A DNA stretch of 64,000 bases from Winogradskyella vidalii (GTDB lineage: Bacteria > Bacteroidota > Bacteroidia > Flavobacteriales > Flavobacteriaceae): NCBI RefSeq assembly GCF_013403955.1, contig NZ_JABFDG010000003.1:186001-250000 (forward strand). The letters are read 5' to 3'. Shown one piece after another: positions 43,695 to 53,468 of this stretch; within the stretch, counting starts at the first letter, position 1; each line of letters starts with the position of its first letter. A program made the position numbers and the translations under genes. The notes under the pieces were generated by a model, which was not told the origin of the DNA, did no database searches, and worked only from the letters and a program-made list of their open reading frames with translations.

Positions 43695-45236
43695 ATGAAC
43701 AAGGAATTAATCGTAAGATCGAGTTCAGATATTGTTGATTTTGCCTTATTAAAAGATGGAAAACTTATTGAATTACACAAAGACGAAGAGGATAACAACT
43801 TTGCTGTAGGTGATATTTTTATTGCCAAAATACGAAAAGTTATGCCTGGTTTAAATGCCGCGTTTGTTAACGTAGGCTATGAGAAAGATGGTTTTTTACA
43901 CTATCATGATCTAGGACCGCAATTGCCTTCGCTTTTAAAATTCATTAAACGTGTAAGCACAGGAAAATTAAAAGACTATACTCTTAAAAATTTTCCAATG
44001 GAAAAGGATTTAGATAAAAATGGTAGCATTGCAAATGCTATTAAATCTAACCAATCCATTTTAGTACAAGTTGTAAAAGAACCAATCTCTACAAAGGGAC
44101 CACGCATTAGTTCAGAATTGTCTATTGCAGGAAGATACATTGTCTTGGTACCTTTTTCAAATCGCATTTCAATATCACAAAAAATTGACTCGCAAGAAGA
44201 AAAAGACCGTTTAAAAAGACTCGTAAAAAGTATCACACCTAAAGGGTTTGGCGTTATAATTCGTACCGTCGCAGAAGGCAAAAAAGTTGCCGAACTCGAC
44301 TCAGATTTACAAAATTTGCTGGATCGATGGACAGCAATGTGTAAAAAATTGTACAAAGCACATCACCCAACAAAAGTCTTGGGAGAAATGAACAAAGCAT
44401 CCTCAATTTTAAGGGATATTTTTAATGATTCATTCTCAGGTATTGTTGTAGATGATGAAGAAATGTATGTACAAGTAAAAGATTACGTGCAACAGATTGC
44501 ACCAAACAAAGAATCTATAGTAAAGTACTACAAAAATGGTGTTCCAATTTTTGAAAAATTTGGCATAGAACGTCAGATTAAAACATCATTTGGTAGAACG
44601 GTCTCTATGGCTAAAGGAGCGTACTTGGTAATAGAACATACTGAAGCACTACATGTGGTAGATGTTAACAGTGGTAACCGATCTAATAAAGAAAAAAACC
44701 AAGAAGATACAGCTCTAGAAGTCAACATGATCTCAGCTCAAGAAATCGCAAGACAATTACGTTTGCGTGATATGGGTGGCATTATCGTTATCGATTTTAT
44801 TGATATGGGTAAAGCAGAGAATAGAAAAAAGCTTTATAATTATCTTAGAGATGAGATGAAAGATGATAAAGCAAAGCACAAAATATTACCGCCGAGTAAG
44901 TTTGGATTAGTGCAAATAACCAGACAACGCGTTAGGCCAGAACGTAATATTAAAACGAAAGAAGAAAATCCTAATGTATTAGGCGATGAAATCGAAGCAC
45001 CGATTAAAGTGGTGGAACGAATTAATCAAGACCTACAACGTATTTTCAAAAAAGACTTTAAAAAGGTAACACTTAACACACACCCTTTTATAGCAGCCTT
45101 TTTAACCAAAGGGTTTCCATCACCACGTTCAAAGTGGTTTTTTGAACACAAAAAATGGGTAAAAGTTTTACCTAGAGATGCTTACACATATCTTGAATAT
45201 CATTTTTATGACAAAAATGGTAACAAAATCAATTAA
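43695..45236 (+). CDS. rng: Ribonuclease G/E family endoribonuclease
   Basis: 513 residues, the size of RNase G rather than RNase E. It has an N-terminal S1 domain (GDIFIAKIRKVMPGLNAAFVNVGYEKDGFLH at about 40-70), the 5'-sensor region, and the catalytic core with magnesium-binding aspartates in VVDVNSGNR and IVIDFIDM. The C-terminal part KFGLVQITRQRVRP matches the small domain. Acts in rRNA maturation and mRNA turnover. The leader upstream is unusually long, which may matter because RNase E-type genes are autoregulated through their leaders in Gammaproteobacteria. Confidence 0.95.
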   Translation: MNKELIVRSSSDIVDFALLKDGKLIELHKDEEDNNFAVGDIFIAKIRKVMPGLNAAFVNVGYEKDGFLHYHDLGPQLPSLLKFIKRVSTGKLKDYTLKNFPMEKDLDKNGSIANAIKSNQSILVQVVKEPISTKGPRISSELSIAGRYIVLVPFSNRISISQKIDSQEEKDRLKRLVKSITPKGFGVIIRTVAEGKKVAELDSDLQNLLDRWTAMCKKLYKAHHPTKVLGEMNKASSILRDIFNDSFSGIVVDDEEMYVQVKDYVQQIAPNKESIVKYYKNGVPIFEKFGIERQIKTSFGRTVSMAKGAYLVIEHTEALHVVDVNSGNRSNKEKNQEDTALEVNMISAQEIARQLRLRDMGGIIVIDFIDMGKAENRKKLYNYLRDEMKDDKAKHKILPPSKFGLVQITRQRVRPERNIKTKEENPNVLGDEIEAPIKVVERINQDLQRIFKKDFKKVTLNTHPFIAAFLTKGFPSPRSKWFFEHKKWVKVLPRDAYTYLEYHFYDKNGNKIN

Positions 45237-45245
45237 TATCTATTA

Positions 45246-45290
45246 AAAAAAACCTTTCATACCGATAGTTCTCGGGAGAAAGGTTTTTTT
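45246..45290 (+). terminator. Intrinsic terminator after rng
   Basis: AAAAAAACCTTTC pairs with GAAAGGTTTTTTT; the loop itself contains a CCGA/TCGG mini-hairpin related to the dispersed repeats. Confidence 0.82.
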
Positions 45291-45327
45291 GTTTTTAATA
45301 TTCTCGGTATATATTCAATTCTTCAAT

Positions 45328-45353
45328 AAAAAAAAGCTCTGATTTCTCAGAGC
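45328..45353 (-). terminator. Intrinsic terminator of the zinc metallopeptidase gene
   Basis: Read on the minus strand, GCTCTGA/TCAGAGC around a four-base loop is followed by a run of T. Confidence 0.82.
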
Positions 45354-45379
45354 CTTTGTATTGTATTAAACTTTAAGGA

Positions 45380-46084
45380 TTAATCTCTTCCTCCAAACAC
45401 TTGAAGTGCCCAATATAGAAGTGAAGCTAATGCACCTATAGCAGCAACCAAATAGGTTCTTGCCGCCCATTTAAGTGCATCTTCAGAACCTTTATATTCT
45501 TCTGGAGTTACCATGTTTTTATTTTTTAACCATGCTAGGGCTCTATTACTCGCATCGTACTCTACTGGTAAAGTTATAAAACTGAATAAGGTTGCAAAAC
45601 CCATAAAAACTAAGCCAGCTACAGCCACCCAATAACCTATACCAACACCAGCAGCAGCGCCTAAAATTAAACCGCCAATAACTAACCATTGCGACATACC
45701 AGAGGTTACACTTACAATTGGGACTAATGCAGAACGCATACCTAATGCACTATATGCTTGTGCGTGTTGTACAGCATGGCCACACTCGTGTGCAGCAACT
45801 GCAGCTGAAGCCGCGTTGCGTTGATTGTAAACAGATTCACTTAAGTTTACGGTTTTATTTTTTGGGTTATAATGATCTGTCAATTGTCCTGGGGTAGAAA
45901 TCACTTCTACATCATAGATACCATTGTCAGCTAACATCTTTTCTGCAATTTCCCTTCCCGATAATCCATTTCGTAACTGTACTTTAGAATACTTAGCGAA
46001 CTTGCGTTTAAGCTGGTTACTCACTAACCAACTCACTAAAGCAATAGCACCAATTAGTATATAATATCCTATCATTCCACTCAT
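45380..46084 (-). CDS. YugP-type membrane zinc metallopeptidase
   Basis: 234-residue membrane protein with the zinc-protease motif HECGH (H99, E100, H103) in AAVAAHECGHAVQHAQAYS. A membrane helix precedes the motif (YYILIGAIALVSWLVS) and three or so follow (SQWLVIGGLILGAAAGVGIGYW and others). The segment SLSESVYN-like LSESVYNQRNAASAA before the motif is family-typical. The physiological substrate is unknown in Bacteroidota. A stand-alone gene with its own terminator; convergent to rng. Confidence 0.9.
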   Translation of the reverse strand: MSGMIGYYILIGAIALVSWLVSNQLKRKFAKYSKVQLRNGLSGREIAEKMLADNGIYDVEVISTPGQLTDHYNPKNKTVNLSESVYNQRNAASAAVAAHECGHAVQHAQAYSALGMRSALVPIVSVTSGMSQWLVIGGLILGAAAGVGIGYWVAVAGLVFMGFATLFSFITLPVEYDASNRALAWLKNKNMVTPEEYKGSEDALKWAARTYLVAAIGALASLLYWALQVFGGRD

Positions 46085-46187
46085 ACTTTGAAAATTTTAA
46101 TTTTGTAAATTTAACTAATGATAAGCAAAAAATAAGCCAAATTTGAGTTAAGAAATTTTGTCAGTAGATTTAATGACAGTGTATTGT

Positions 46188-47288
46188 CTACATGGCTTCA
46201 ATAGACCAGTTGAACGCTTCCGCAATTTCTTCATAAACGATTTTTCCATTAACAACATTAAGCCCTTTAGCTAGAGTAGCATCTGCTTCACAAGCTTTTT
46301 TCCAACCTTGGTTTGCTAAACGCAATACATAAGGTAAGGTAACATTGGTTAAGGCTAAGGTTGATGTATAAGGTACAGCACCAGGCATATTTGCCACACA
46401 GTAATGAACCACATCATCAATAATAAAAGTTGGGTCTTCATGTGTTGTTGCTTTTGTGGTTTCCATGCAACCACCTTGATCTACGGCAACATCGACTAAA
46501 ACTGTTCCTGGACGCATGTCTTTAAGCATATCTCTAGTGATTAATCTAGGAGCCACAGCACCTCTTACTAAGACACCACCAATAATTAAATCGTGATCTT
46601 TAATGCGTTTTCTAATATTATATTCGCTTGAAAATTCAGTAACCACATGGCTTGGCATGACGTCGTTAACATAACGTAATTGCTTCATGTTTATATCCAT
46701 AATAGTTACATGCGCACCTAAACCCGCAGCCATTTTTGCCGCTTGAATTCCAACAATACCAGCTCCTAAAACTAAAACACGACCTGGAGGAACACCAGGA
46801 ACACCACCTAAAAGAACGCCACGTCCTTTAATAGGTTTTTCTAAATATTTTGCACCTTGCTGAATGGCCATTCTTCCGGCAACTTCAGACATAGGTGTTA
46901 ATAATGGTAATGCACCATCTTTGTCTTCTACTGTTTCGTAAGCAATACAAACCGATTTACTTTTTAGCATCGCTTTGGTTAAGGGCTCACTAGAAGCAAA
47001 GTGAAAATAGGTAAATACAACATGGTGTGACTGTATTAACGGGTATTCTTCTGCAATAGGCTCTTTTACCTTTACAATCATTTCACTAGAAGCGTAGACG
47101 TCTTCAATAGTATCAAGAATTATTGCACCAGCATTAATATAGTCTAAATCAGAAAAGCCACTGCCAAATCCAGCGTCTTTCTGCACATAAACAGTATGTT
47201 TATTTTTGGTTAATTCAAAAATTCCTGCAGGTGTCATACCCACTCTATTTTCGTTGTTTTTTATTTCTTTTGGGACGCCGATGTTCAT
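46188..47288 (-). CDS. ald: Alanine dehydrogenase
   Basis: NAD-dependent enzyme interconverting L-alanine and pyruvate plus ammonia. 366 residues: MNIGVPKEIKNNENRVGMTPAG at the N-terminus, the signature VLVLGAGIVGIQAAKMAAGLGAHVTIMD in the Rossmann domain, VDQGGCMETTKATTHEDPTF, and CVANMPGAVPYTSTLALTN near the end. These blocks distinguish it from the related transhydrogenase alpha subunit. Length is typical (about 370). No neighbouring gene suggests a dedicated pathway; no terminator or promoter of note was seen in the 222-base gap upstream. Confidence 0.96.
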   Translation of the reverse strand: MNIGVPKEIKNNENRVGMTPAGIFELTKNKHTVYVQKDAGFGSGFSDLDYINAGAIILDTIEDVYASSEMIVKVKEPIAEEYPLIQSHHVVFTYFHFASSEPLTKAMLKSKSVCIAYETVEDKDGALPLLTPMSEVAGRMAIQQGAKYLEKPIKGRGVLLGGVPGVPPGRVLVLGAGIVGIQAAKMAAGLGAHVTIMDINMKQLRYVNDVMPSHVVTEFSSEYNIRKRIKDHDLIIGGVLVRGAVAPRLITRDMLKDMRPGTVLVDVAVDQGGCMETTKATTHEDPTFIIDDVVHYCVANMPGAVPYTSTLALTNVTLPYVLRLANQGWKKACEADATLAKGLNVVNGKIVYEEIAEAFNWSIEAM

Positions 47289-47510
47289 TTTTTTTTGGTT
47301 TTTAAATTAAAAGCTGTTGAAAAGTACTATTAAAAATGAAACCAAACCAAACTTGATTATGAATTTGAAATGATTTTTATGGAATTGATATTTTTGTGTT
47401 AATATTTTGAAAACTTACAAAAAGAGTGTTGATTTTCAGTGGAATATGATATTTGATGAATATTTACTGCTATTGCCGATGTATAATACTTTTAAAATCA
47501 GTAAAATAAA

Positions 47511-47945
47511 TTACTCTTTACTTGGCGTTTTAGAAACCTCTACAACACGCCCATTTTTAAAAACCAGTGTAAGTTGTACAATTTGATTATTTGATAATTT
47601 CAGCTCTCTACCTATGTAATAATTGTAGATATCGGATTCTAGTGAATAGGCATTTTTTGGATAACCTAATTGTTGAATGATTTCTTTTTTTGTATTGCTA
47701 AGAAATAGTTCTCTATCAAAAATGTCATCTACCATTTCGTAACGTTTCATTGGATTTTCTTTCCAGCGTTCTTCGTCAAAACGACTCTCAAAAAAATAGT
47801 GCAAGGACGTACTAATTACAAATGCTAAAAAGAAAATTAATCCTATTTGATTAATCTGATTATTACGAAAATCAAAAAAATCTTTTAATGCTTTGCGTTT
47901 CTTTGGGGATGTAGGTTCTTTTAAAGACGGCTTGTCTAATAACAT
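47511..47945 (-). CDS. Membrane-anchored protein with BamE/SmpA-like C-terminal region
   Basis: 144 residues, no firm family assignment. A basic cytoplasmic tail (KPSLKEPTSPKKRKALKDF) leads into one membrane helix (IGLIFFLAFVISTSLHYFF). The C-terminal 60 residues (SNTKKEIIQQLGYPKNAYS, DIYNYYIGRELKLSNNQ, LTLVFKNGRVVEVS) have the helix-then-strands pattern of small BamE/SmpA-like domains. That reading is structural inference. Lies between leuS and ald in the same direction, with gaps over 100 bases on both sides. Confidence 0.65.
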   Translation of the reverse strand: MLLDKPSLKEPTSPKKRKALKDFFDFRNNQINQIGLIFFLAFVISTSLHYFFESRFDEERWKENPMKRYEMVDDIFDRELFLSNTKKEIIQQLGYPKNAYSLESDIYNYYIGRELKLSNNQIVQLTLVFKNGRVVEVSKTPSKE

Positions 47946-48012
47946 ATAGGTACTTTCAATGTTTAGAGTAATTTAATCATTATATGCTTTAAAAGATATT
48001 TTTGATGTAGAT

Positions 48013-48058
48013 TTTAAATAAAATACCCCTTATGATTGTCTTAAATCAAAAGGGGTAT
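48013..48058 (-). terminator. Intrinsic terminator after leuS
   Basis: ATACCCCTT pairs with AAGGGGTAT, and the loop carries an inner TGATT/AATCA stem. On the minus strand it is followed by TTTTATTT. Confidence 0.75.
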
Positions 48059-48079
48059 AATCTGTATTTGTTTTAAATA

Positions 48080-51000
48080 TTAGCCTACAATATTTACAAT
48101 TTTACCTGGTACTACAATGACCTTTTTAGGTGTTCTACCGTCTAATTGTGCAATAGTTTTTTCGTGAGCCATAACGGTTTTTTCAATATCGTCTTTACTC
48201 ATGTCCATTGGTAATTCTAGGGTAAAACGCATTTTTCCGTTAAAAGAAATAGGATATTTTTTACTGCTTTCTACTAAATGACTAGCGTCAAATATTGGGA
48301 AATATGCCGTTGATATAGAATCGGCATTACCTAATTGCTCCCATAATTCTTCAGCAATATGTGGTGCATAAGGCGAAATTAAAATTAATAACGGTTCTAA
48401 AATATCTTTACTAGTACATTTCTGAGCAGTTAACTCATTTACAGCAATCATAAAAGTAGAGACTGACGTATTAAATGAGAAATTCTCAATGTCTTCTTGG
48501 ACTTTTTTAATGGTTTTGTGTAGTGTTTTTAAGTTGTCTGCGGTTGGCTGAGCATTATTAACTTTTAAGCCAGTGTCAGCAACATATAACTTCCATAGTT
48601 TTTTAAGAAAGTTGTGAACGCCTGTAATTCCAGCGGTATTCCAAGGTTTGTATTGCTCTAAGGGTCCTAAGAACATTTCATACAATCTTAGGCTGTCTGC
48701 ACCATAGTCTTTACATATGCTATCTGGACTCACGACGTTGTATTTGGATTTAGACATTTTTTCAACGTCTCTTCCTACTTTGTAAACATCGTTATTTCCT
48801 TCAATAATATCTCCGTTTTCACTAATAAAAATAGCATCTTTATAATCAGCTCCAAATTCAGGGTCCGTTTTTAATGCTTCAATATCTAATTCATCAGAAG
48901 CATTTATATATTGTACTTTCACGTGTAGAGGCTGAATAGCGCAAGTAAGCATAAAAGCTGAATTTTGAAAAATTGAAACATCAAATCCATTTTTTTCTAA
49001 CCAATCGAAATATAATTTTTTCAAGGTTAAATGTTCCTTTGAATTTAATTTCAATCCGAATTTAGAGTCAATTAAGCCTTTCGGAATAAATACTGAATGA
49101 GGAAAACTATTGGTTAATTTAATTAAATCTGCTTGATTGTAATCAATTCCTGAAGAATGCGGTGGGTTTGGCTTTACTCTGTAAACAAAAGCACTAGTCC
49201 CCAAAATCATCCCTTGGTTAATCAACTTTTTAAAAGGTTCTTCAACAGTTACAAAACCGCGATCTTTTAATAATTTTACCCAAAACCGCGAGTAGAGGAG
49301 GTGACCTGTAGCATGTTCGCTACCACCAATATATAAATCGACATTTTCCCAATACTTAAGCGCATCTTCAGTTGCAAAAGCATTATCTCTATTGATTGTG
49401 TCTTCCATATAACGGAAGAAATACCAAGAACTTCCTGCCCAACCTGGCATGGTATTCAATTCTAAAGGATGAATGGTTGTATTGTTTATTTTATCATTAG
49501 AAACGACAGTATTAGTTTCTGTGTCCCAAGCCCAAACGTCTGCACGTCCTAGAGGTGGTTCGCCTTCTTCGGTTGGTAAATACTTTTCAACTTCAGGAAG
49601 TCTAATAGGTAAATGTGCCGCATCAATCATTTGCGGTTTGTCATTTACATAATATACTGGAAAAGGTTCGCCCCAATACCGTTGACGCGAAAAAACAGCA
49701 TCACGTAATCGGTAATTGGTTTTTCCTTCTCCTTGTCCTAGTTTTTCTAACTCAAAAATAACACGTTTAGATGCTTTTTTGTAGTTCATACCATCTAGAA
49801 AATCGCTATTAGTAATTTTCACATTGTCTTTAGAGGCAAAGGCTTCTTCAGAAATATCGGCATTTTCAAATATATTTGGAATGGCAATATCAAAATATTT
49901 TGCAAAATCATAATCACGTTGGTCTCCACAAGGAACGGCCATTACGGCACCTGTTCCATAGCTTGATAAAACGTAATCGCCAATCCATATAGGAATTGGT
50001 TCTTTAGAAAACGGATGTTTTGCATAAGCACCTGTAAATACACCTGAAATAGTTTTTACATCGGCCATACGATCGCGTTCGCTTCGTTTAGCTGTTTTTT
50101 CAATATATGCTTCAACGGCTTCTTTTTGTTCTGCTGTTGTAATTTTTGATACTAATTCGTGTTCTGGTGCTAAGGTCATAAAAGACACACCAAAAATGGT
50201 ATCTGGTCTTGTGGTGAAGACATCGATAATATCATCATAACCATTAACATTGAAAGAAACAGACGCTCCAACAGATTTACCAATCCAGTTACGTTGACTT
50301 TCTTTTAAAGAATCGGTCCAATCAATAGTATCTAAACCTTGTAGCAAACGTTCGGCATAGGCAGAAATTCGCATACTCCATTGGGTCATTTTTTTACGTA
50401 CTACCGAATGACCACCACGTTCTGAAACACCATTTACGATTTCATCGTTCGCTAAAACAGTACCTAATGCTGGGCACCAATTTACTTCGGTTTCAGCTAA
50501 ATAAGTTAATCTATATTTTAAAAGAATGCTTTGTTGTTCTTCTGAGGAATAGTTATTCCATTCTTCAGCAGTAAAAGGATCTATATTTTCATCACAAGCA
50601 GAATTTACTTTAGCATTTCCTTCAACTTCAAATTTTGAAATTAAAGTTTTTATGTCTTCAGCTTTATTTGAATCGTAATTGTACCAAGATTCAAACAATT
50701 GAATAAAAATCCACTGTGTCCATTTGTAATATTCGGGATTAGAGGTACGCACTTCACGACTCCAATCGAAAGAAAACCCGATTTGATCCAACTGACGACG
50801 ATAGGTTTTTATATTCGCTTCTGTGGTTACTGCAGGATGCTGACCCGTTTGAATCGCGTACTGTTCTGCAGGTAAACCAAAACTATCGTAACCTTGTGGA
50901 TGTAATACATTAAAACCTTTATGACGTTTATAACGCGCGTAGATATCACTAGCAATATAACCTAGTGGATGGCCAACATGTAAACCTGCTCCTGAAGGAT

Positions 51001-51121
51001 AAGGGAACATATCTAAAACATAATATTTTGGTTTGTCACTTATATTTGAGGCTTTAAACGTTTGGTTTTTTGCCCAATGGTATTGCCACTTTTCTTCTAT
51101 GCTGTTAAAATCGTATGTCAT
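48080..51121 (-). CDS. leuS: Leucine--tRNA ligase with an extra block before KMSKS
   Basis: Class I synthetase charging tRNA-Leu; 1013 residues from ATG 51121. An upstream in-frame ATG at 51151 was rejected because a perfect -7 promoter element (51149-51156) overlaps it. Landmarks are HVGH (48-51), the editing domain with TTRPDTIFGVSF, MKSKSKYN-type KMSKS at 788-792, and the C-terminal anticodon-binding part ending KVIVVPGKIVNIVG. Between GMILGTSAFVYRV and QPLHVKVQYINASDELD there are about 80 residues (roughly 649-730); in relatives as I recall them the gap is about 15-20, so about 60 residues look inserted. Confidence 0.95.
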   Translation of the reverse strand: MTYDFNSIEEKWQYHWAKNQTFKASNISDKPKYYVLDMFPYPSGAGLHVGHPLGYIASDIYARYKRHKGFNVLHPQGYDSFGLPAEQYAIQTGQHPAVTTEANIKTYRRQLDQIGFSFDWSREVRTSNPEYYKWTQWIFIQLFESWYNYDSNKAEDIKTLISKFEVEGNAKVNSACDENIDPFTAEEWNNYSSEEQQSILLKYRLTYLAETEVNWCPALGTVLANDEIVNGVSERGGHSVVRKKMTQWSMRISAYAERLLQGLDTIDWTDSLKESQRNWIGKSVGASVSFNVNGYDDIIDVFTTRPDTIFGVSFMTLAPEHELVSKITTAEQKEAVEAYIEKTAKRSERDRMADVKTISGVFTGAYAKHPFSKEPIPIWIGDYVLSSYGTGAVMAVPCGDQRDYDFAKYFDIAIPNIFENADISEEAFASKDNVKITNSDFLDGMNYKKASKRVIFELEKLGQGEGKTNYRLRDAVFSRQRYWGEPFPVYYVNDKPQMIDAAHLPIRLPEVEKYLPTEEGEPPLGRADVWAWDTETNTVVSNDKINNTTIHPLELNTMPGWAGSSWYFFRYMEDTINRDNAFATEDALKYWENVDLYIGGSEHATGHLLYSRFWVKLLKDRGFVTVEEPFKKLINQGMILGTSAFVYRVKPNPPHSSGIDYNQADLIKLTNSFPHSVFIPKGLIDSKFGLKLNSKEHLTLKKLYFDWLEKNGFDVSIFQNSAFMLTCAIQPLHVKVQYINASDELDIEALKTDPEFGADYKDAIFISENGDIIEGNNDVYKVGRDVEKMSKSKYNVVSPDSICKDYGADSLRLYEMFLGPLEQYKPWNTAGITGVHNFLKKLWKLYVADTGLKVNNAQPTADNLKTLHKTIKKVQEDIENFSFNTSVSTFMIAVNELTAQKCTSKDILEPLLILISPYAPHIAEELWEQLGNADSISTAYFPIFDASHLVESSKKYPISFNGKMRFTLELPMDMSKDDIEKTVMAHEKTIAQLDGRTPKKVIVVPGKIVNIVG

Positions 51122-51148
51122 TGTCTTGTTTTCCTTGTAATAGTGGCG

Positions 51149-51156
51149 CAAATTTA
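51149..51156 (-). promoter_or_regulatory. -7 promoter element (TAAATTTG) for leuS
   Basis: Exact consensus on the minus strand, 27 bases before ATG 51121. It overlaps the longer alternative start and so decides the start. Confidence 0.65.
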
Positions 51157-51453
51157 AACCTATTACAACAGAATTAAAAACTAAACGTTGTATTGTTTTA
51201 CGCTATCAAATACTTATAATTACAATGCTAAAGATCTCTATGTCGTTCTGTTTCAAAATAAAATAAAACTTAGCTAAGGCTATGCTTTAATTTTAGGTTG
51301 TAACTCTATAATTTGAATCAACAAATTCATGAATCTTCGATTTCTTTTTCGCACAAAGAAAAAATCATCTTTTTCTCTTCTTGCAATTTCAAATATTAAA
51401 TAGTGTGGAAGCAATTTCTTTATTATTTTTACAACTTAAATCTGCATTTATTT
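51157..51453. other. Divergent intergenic region between leuS and ftsX
   Basis: About 300 bases, AT-rich. It contains an AATTTG/CAAATT inverted repeat near 51313-51330. A TATAATTTG stretch close to it could serve as an off-register -7 box for ftsX. No RNA gene or peptide was seen. Confidence 0.45.
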
Positions 51454-52332
51454 ATGGCATCATCTTTTGATAAATATCAAAAACGTAAACTAATATCTTC
51501 CTACGTATCTGTAGTAATTAGTATCGCTTTGGTTTTGTTTCTTTTAGGTTGTTTAGGGCTTTTGGTGATTAATTCTAAAAAAGTTGCTGACCACTTTAAA
51601 GAGCAGGTGGTGATGACTATTTATTTGAATGATACCGCAAAGGATGTTGAGGTTAATCAACTTAAAAAGAGTTTGGCTATGGCAGATTATACTAAAGATG
51701 CGCTTTATGTGTCTAAAGAGGAAGCTGCTGAGTTTATGAAAGCTGAAACAGGTGAAGACTTTATGGATTTTGTAGGGTATAATCCACTTAAGAACTCTAT
51801 TGATGTCCATTTAAAAGCAGACTTTGTTACTACAGAACAGTTGTCGGAGATTACCGATGGCTTATCTAATAAAGCATTTATAGAAGAGATTAGATATGAT
51901 AATGATTTGGTAGAATTAATGAACGATAATGTTAAGAAAATCACGTTTTGGGTGCTAATCATTAGCGGATTATTCACTTTAATTGCTGTGTTGTTAATTA
52001 ACAGTTCTATTCGTTTAGCCGTGTATTCAAAACGATTTATAATTAAGACCATGCAAATGGTTGGAGCCACAAAACGTTTTATACGTCGCCCTTTTGTATG
52101 GAAAAGTGTACAGCTTGGTATTATTGGAGCTTTAGTTGCTTTAGCTGGTATGGCTGTAGTGTTGTATTATTTAGACTTAACCTTCCCAGAGTTAGAATTA
52201 TTAAAGAACACCGTATTAATAGCAGGTTTGTTTATTGGTATTTTTCTTTTAGGTATAGTAATTACTTGGATTAGTACGTTTATTGCGACACAGCGTTTCT
52301 TAAATTTAAAGACCGATCAGTTGTATTATTAG
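51454..52332 (+). CDS. ftsX: Cell division protein FtsX
   Basis: Permease-like partner of FtsE that controls peptidoglycan hydrolysis at the septum. 292 residues from ATG 51454 (MASSFDKYQKRKLISSY); a GTG at 51403 would add an unlikely 17-residue hydrophobic leader. Topology is classic: membrane helix near 20-40 (VVISIALVLFLLGCLGLLVI), an extracytoplasmic domain of about 130 residues, then three helices in the FtsX/MacB-type domain (VLIISGLFTLIAVLLINSS, GIIGALVALAGMAVVLYYL, LIAGLFIGIFLLGIVITWI). ftsE is not adjacent, as usual in Bacteroidota. Confidence 0.93.
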   Translation: MASSFDKYQKRKLISSYVSVVISIALVLFLLGCLGLLVINSKKVADHFKEQVVMTIYLNDTAKDVEVNQLKKSLAMADYTKDALYVSKEEAAEFMKAETGEDFMDFVGYNPLKNSIDVHLKADFVTTEQLSEITDGLSNKAFIEEIRYDNDLVELMNDNVKKITFWVLIISGLFTLIAVLLINSSIRLAVYSKRFIIKTMQMVGATKRFIRRPFVWKSVQLGIIGALVALAGMAVVLYYLDLTFPELELLKNTVLIAGLFIGIFLLGIVITWISTFIATQRFLNLKTDQLYY

Positions 52333-52350
52333 TCCTTAAATAATCAATTT

Positions 52351-53370
52351 ATGAAAGCTTCTTTTGCCTTTCTTTTTTTTATTTGTTTATTAACTTCTTG
52401 TGATGATTTACAGCAAACCAATACTAAACGTATTTCTATTGAAATCATAGGTGACAAACAACCTGATAGTATTAAGTTGGTGAGTTATAATAAATCTAAC
52501 GGTATTGTTTCCAAAAATCAAAACCCTTATATTTTTAATTTAGAAGATAGCATTAATGATGCTTATGCCATAGATGTTTTTAAGGATGGCGAATTAACTT
52601 CAAAGAAAATATTCTTAGGTGGTGAAGCTATTACCATTAAAGCTAAATTTAAGCCAGGCACTTTTAGTATTGATACCGTTATAGGTTCTGAAATCTATTA
52701 TAAATCACTTGGTTTTTATAAAACTTTAAGCCAGTTAGATAAGAAACAAGCTAGTGACTCTGTAATAAATAGTTTTTTATTGAGTTTTACGGAAGCGAAT
52801 CTAAATCATCCTTTGTCTTTTGAAATAAGTAACTATTATATAGAAAAAAATCAAAATTACACCTCTAAATTAGTGGATTTGAAGTCTGTATTAGAGAAAC
52901 AATCAGAAGCTTTAAAAAACCATACGCTCAGTGTTCATCGAAATTTAGAAGACTTAGTAAAAAAAGAATATATCAATCTTTCCACCTTTCAATTTTATAA
53001 CCGCGAAGGAACAATCACAAAATTAGATTTGTCTCATAAAGGGGATTACCTTTTAGATTTTTGGTTTGTTCATTGCCCACCTTGTGTGCGCGATCATAAA
53101 AAAATAGGAGCCAATTTAAATATGTTTAGCAATAATGCTGTGGAATTAGTTGGGATTTCTATAGATACTGAAAGTGATAAGTGGTTAGATTATTTAGAAA
53201 GTCATGGGTATAATTGGCAAAATTATAGAGAACTTAGAAAAGGGAATGATTTAATTGATGCATTAGATGTATGGGAATTTCCAACCTATATATTGATTAA
53301 TAATAATGGCGAGATTAAAACAAAGTTCTATTCTTTTGAAGCGTTAGAAAACTATTATAGAGCATCTTAA
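52351..53370 (+). CDS. Thioredoxin-like (TlpA/ResA-type) lipoprotein
   Basis: 339-residue predicted lipoprotein (lipobox ICLLTSC, C16). The N-terminal 110 residues resemble the DUF4369-type beta domain found before TlpA-like folds in Bacteroidota (IGDKQPDSIKLVSYN...IKAKFKPGTFSID). The C-terminal 140 residues are a thioredoxin fold with the redox motif C242-P-P-C245 in WFVHCPPCVRD, LVGISIDTESDKWLDYL and the cis-proline region WEFPTYILINNNG. Probably a periplasmic disulfide reductase for cytochrome or envelope proteins; the target is unknown. It lies 18 bases after ftsX. Confidence 0.85.
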   Translation: MKASFAFLFFICLLTSCDDLQQTNTKRISIEIIGDKQPDSIKLVSYNKSNGIVSKNQNPYIFNLEDSINDAYAIDVFKDGELTSKKIFLGGEAITIKAKFKPGTFSIDTVIGSEIYYKSLGFYKTLSQLDKKQASDSVINSFLLSFTEANLNHPLSFEISNYYIEKNQNYTSKLVDLKSVLEKQSEALKNHTLSVHRNLEDLVKKEYINLSTFQFYNREGTITKLDLSHKGDYLLDFWFVHCPPCVRDHKKIGANLNMFSNNAVELVGISIDTESDKWLDYLESHGYNWQNYRELRKGNDLIDALDVWEFPTYILINNNGEIKTKFYSFEALENYYRAS

Positions 53371-53468
53371 GGTTGTAATGACAAATTTAATAAATTCACA
53401 AAGTGTTAACGCTGCAATTACAAATAAAACCGTTATTTTGCAGCACTAAAGTATAGATGAAATAGGTC

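Noticed and set aside
51122..51151. Ten-residue N-terminal extension of LeuRS
   Set aside because: A perfect -7 promoter element overlaps the upstream ATG, so the transcript starts after it.
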